From: Physocladia obscura | Taxonomy: Eukaryota; Chytridiomycota; Chytridiomycetes; Chytridiales; Chytriomycetaceae | Reading direction: 5' to 3' | DNA: 18,928 nt | Assembly (NCBI GenBank): GCA_027596945.1 | Contig: JADGJH010000421.1 | Location: 1-18,928, forward strand | Part shown: positions 17,001-18,928 of the stretch, in pieces | Numbering within the stretch: position 1 is the stretch's first letter | How the letters are laid out: the number at the start of each line of letters is the position of its first letter | Translations under genes and position numbers: made by a program | Notes under the pieces: model-generated | What the model saw: only the letters and a program-made list of their open reading frames with translations | Databases searched by the model: none | What the model was told of the DNA's origin: nothing

Positions 17001-18849
17001 AGCATTCAGCTGGTTTAGGAAAACGAGAGAGAAGCGGTCGTGACAGTGATGACGCAAATACTGGCGGAAAACAGAAACACGCAAGGCATGAAGAGTCCGA
17101 TGAAGAATCAAACAATGACAGCGAAGAAGAAGAACATCGAGCTGAAAAAACAGCTTCCATGACTGCTGTGAAGCGGATTCGTGATTCTTCCGATGAAGAA
17201 TCAAGGAATCATAATACGAACAGTAGCAAAAAGAAACAAGTTCTCGAAACAACAACATACGAAGCAGCAGCTCGGTCACACCTCAAATTCAAGAAAACTC
17301 CGTCAGATTCGTCGAAACCATCACCGTCTGAAAAGAAATCCTTTCATGAATCATCGTCTTTGGTTTTTGATGACGAATTTATTTTTGTGAGCAAGAGTCA
17401 GCTTGGATCTCGACCACCCCATGGATTCACGCCGAAACGAGATTTGAAACCAAATTCATCTGACGAATTTGCTGCATCACACCGATCCATAAAGCTTCCA
17501 GATGTTTGTCTTTATTATTTATTATTTTCTGGTAAAGTAATTTGACAAAAAATCAGACCCGAACGCAACTACCTTCCTCAACCGGCACCAGTACACTACC
17601 GAAAAAGCCTCTGGCTGTTGCGTTGACTGCACAACATTCTCCATCTTTAACGCATATATCCTCAACATACTCAGCGTCAGCATCAGCATCGACATCAGCA
17701 TCAGCAACGCATTCAGCACCATCAAATACAAATCAGCAAGTTCACAGTTCTCCAACTAAGAAAAAAACAAAAAAGAAGAATGGTTTTCTGGTCGGAACTT
17801 CAGGATACCAAAAAGCAGGCGACGAACCACCAATTACATCTTCACAGGCACATTTATTCGCGACAAATCCTGGTTCAGAAAAAGCGATATATATAAAACC
17901 AGCCGTTCCAGTTTTGCCAGCAACACTCGATCAACATATACCAAAACCCGTAACTTCGTCAATAAAACGACGCAAATGTCTTCCGATATACCGCATAAAT
18001 CTCCCCGCACCCCAACCAACCGCCGCCGCGCTGACAATACCCAAAAAGGCATTCCGCGTACCGTCATTATCGTCGTCATCTACTACACCCGCTTTAACGA
18101 ACATGAAACCGTATTTTGTGGACCTCCAGATTGCATTTTATCTCGGCCGACAGAGTGGCCGCGACGTGCTGGAAATGTTTCCAGGGATGTGCAGTGATAA
18201 TTTGAATGGTGGCAACACCGCTCGTGTTGCGACTCGTGCACAAAAGGAACTCTTGAGTGCCAGTCCTGTTGGAGAAGCATGTTTGGATGCATTGATTGAA
18301 CGGAGGAAAAAATCTCTCGGAAGTGCGGCGGATAGCAGTGATGACGATATTCTGGCGCGTTCGCGATGGATAAAATGGTATGAGCGGGGTGGGAGGCGGT
18401 CAATGCGTCTTGAAGATGTAGATGTGCAGTTTTTGGATGCGGATCAAGTTTTGCGAGAAATCAATTCTATGCGGCGGCAGCAACGACAAAAGGAAAAAAC
18501 CGACATTGAAGCAAATGATGAGGATGTTCAAGATGATTATGATGGAATGTTTGAAGTTGTCGATTTGGATTTGGAAAATTTTGTTACATTTGTTAGGAGT
18601 GGAAGTGAAGTCCAAACAGCAAAAAAAGTCGGAAATACGGCTGTAGCAGCAGCGGCAACGGCAGCAGATGCTGTTACTGGGTTCGGTGTAGGCGATGGTG
18701 TCGTTGTTGCAGGTGCATTCAACAACCAGCAAGTGAAATCTAATAAGCCGAATGCGACTCCAACTGCGACAACGACGACTATTCACAAGTTTAAGAAGTT
18801 TGGGTTGGCAGCTGCTGCTGCTGGGGTTGGAGATGAAATGAAAATGTAG
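14033..18849 (+). CDS. HOS4: HOS4-like ankyrin-repeat subunit of the Set3 histone deacetylase complex (6 exons)
   Basis: Exons 14033-15217, 15313-15355, 15415-15527, 15583-16445, 16492-17503 and 17557-18849; phases agree and give 1,502 aa. Residues 1-400 are Ser/Thr-rich and disordered, with an acidic/basic patch (DSDENDEDYVERRVSAKFGR) and a polyQ run near 373. Ankyrin repeats follow in two blocks, about 410-530 (GRTPLFKVSGSGDLEAV, DNAGWSPLHEACIEGQLEV, DNQTPLHDAAAANHYEVV) and 550-660 (NGLTLLHHYAIKG, AGWTPLHEGASKG). A long Ser/Lys/Asp-rich linker has basic patches (GPRKPGRKPK, an AT-hook-like GRKP). The C-terminal domain, about 1200-1370, contains LPIYRI, MKPYFVDLQIAFYLG and SRWIKWYE. From memory, yeast Hos4 shares this order (split ankyrins, LPLY, DLQ, WIKW). 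Known role: Set3C represses transcription through the Hos2 and Hst1 deacetylases; Hos4 is a nuclear scaffold subunit. Exon 2, 43 nt, is the least certain boundary (alternative donor at 15327). Confidence 0.82.
15151..15168 (+). repeat. CAG trinucleotide repeat coding for polyglutamine
   Basis: Five CAG and one CAA give a short glutamine run in exon 1 of the HOS4-like gene. A second, imperfect run with the same coding sense lies at about 16804-16827 in exon 5. Both are in disordered segments and may vary in length. Confidence 0.85.
17669..17716 (+). repeat. TCAGCA-type hexanucleotide repeat coding for Ser-Ala dipeptides
   Basis: Imperfect repeats of TCAGCATCAGCA with single-base changes encode SASASASTSASA at the start of the last exon of the HOS4-like gene; low-complexity linker. 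Confidence 0.8.
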
Positions 18850-18928
18850 GATTTTGCCTTTTGCGCGGACATAAAATTTGTCTTCCTTTTTTATTTTGTT
18901 TTTCTGGATTGTTTCGCGTGTAATTACG

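Noticed and set aside
18400..18786. Minus-strand 128-codon frame at the end of the window
   Set aside because: Wholly antisense to the well-supported last exon of the HOS4-like gene.
1..18928. CRISPR array, tRNA or rRNA gene, bacterial operon or defence system
   Set aside because: No regularly spaced repeats, no tRNA A/B-box or TpsiC-like sequence found on reading, and the gene structure is clearly eukaryotic.

Overview
The window looks like nuclear DNA of an early-diverging, chytrid-like fungus. Protein-coding genes are split by short GT-AG introns (mostly 45-70 nt) with recognisable CTAAY-type branch sites. Gene spacing is tight, and the gene set fits a fungus with mitochondrial complex I: a HOS4-like Set3-complex subunit, a Kti13/SERGEF-like RCC1 protein, and a nuclear 49-kDa complex I subunit. 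This placement is an inference; no species can be named from the sequence alone. All exon boundaries were worked out by eye from reading frame, splice consensus and remembered family motifs.

Layout. Minus strand, about 78-7343: a BuGZ/ZNF207-like mitotic zinc-finger protein (78-1466, five exons), an ER-luminal J-domain co-chaperone of the Scj1/ERdj3 type (1523-2884, five exons), an unresolved small spliced candidate gene (3032-3375 or further), a small secreted or membrane candidate (3940-4293), a HIT-fold protein (4576-5259) directly behind an RCC1-repeat protein (5287-6564), and another small spliced candidate (6930-7343). Plus strand, 7424 to the end: NDUFS2 (7424-9154, four exons), an unresolved stretch with a possible broken minus-strand gene (9789-10246), a SAM-dependent methyltransferase (10333-11199, two exons), about 2.8 kb of AT-rich DNA with decayed reading frames and a diverged 84-bp duplication, and a six-exon HOS4-like ankyrin gene (14033-18849, about 1,502 aa).

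The confident genes are unrelated housekeeping functions: spindle checkpoint support, ER folding, tRNA modification or diphthamide-linked RCC1 protein, respiration, and chromatin repression. There is no operon-like or defence-system logic. The most interesting points are a probable RCC1-HIT fusion hidden by an in-frame intron, a one-base frameshift at a C8 tract in NDUFS2, a similar homopolymer break in an unrecognised frame at 9789-10246, a stop-free 3n intron in the methyltransferase, and the decayed region at 11.3-13.2 kb. I did not find a convincing new multi-gene system.
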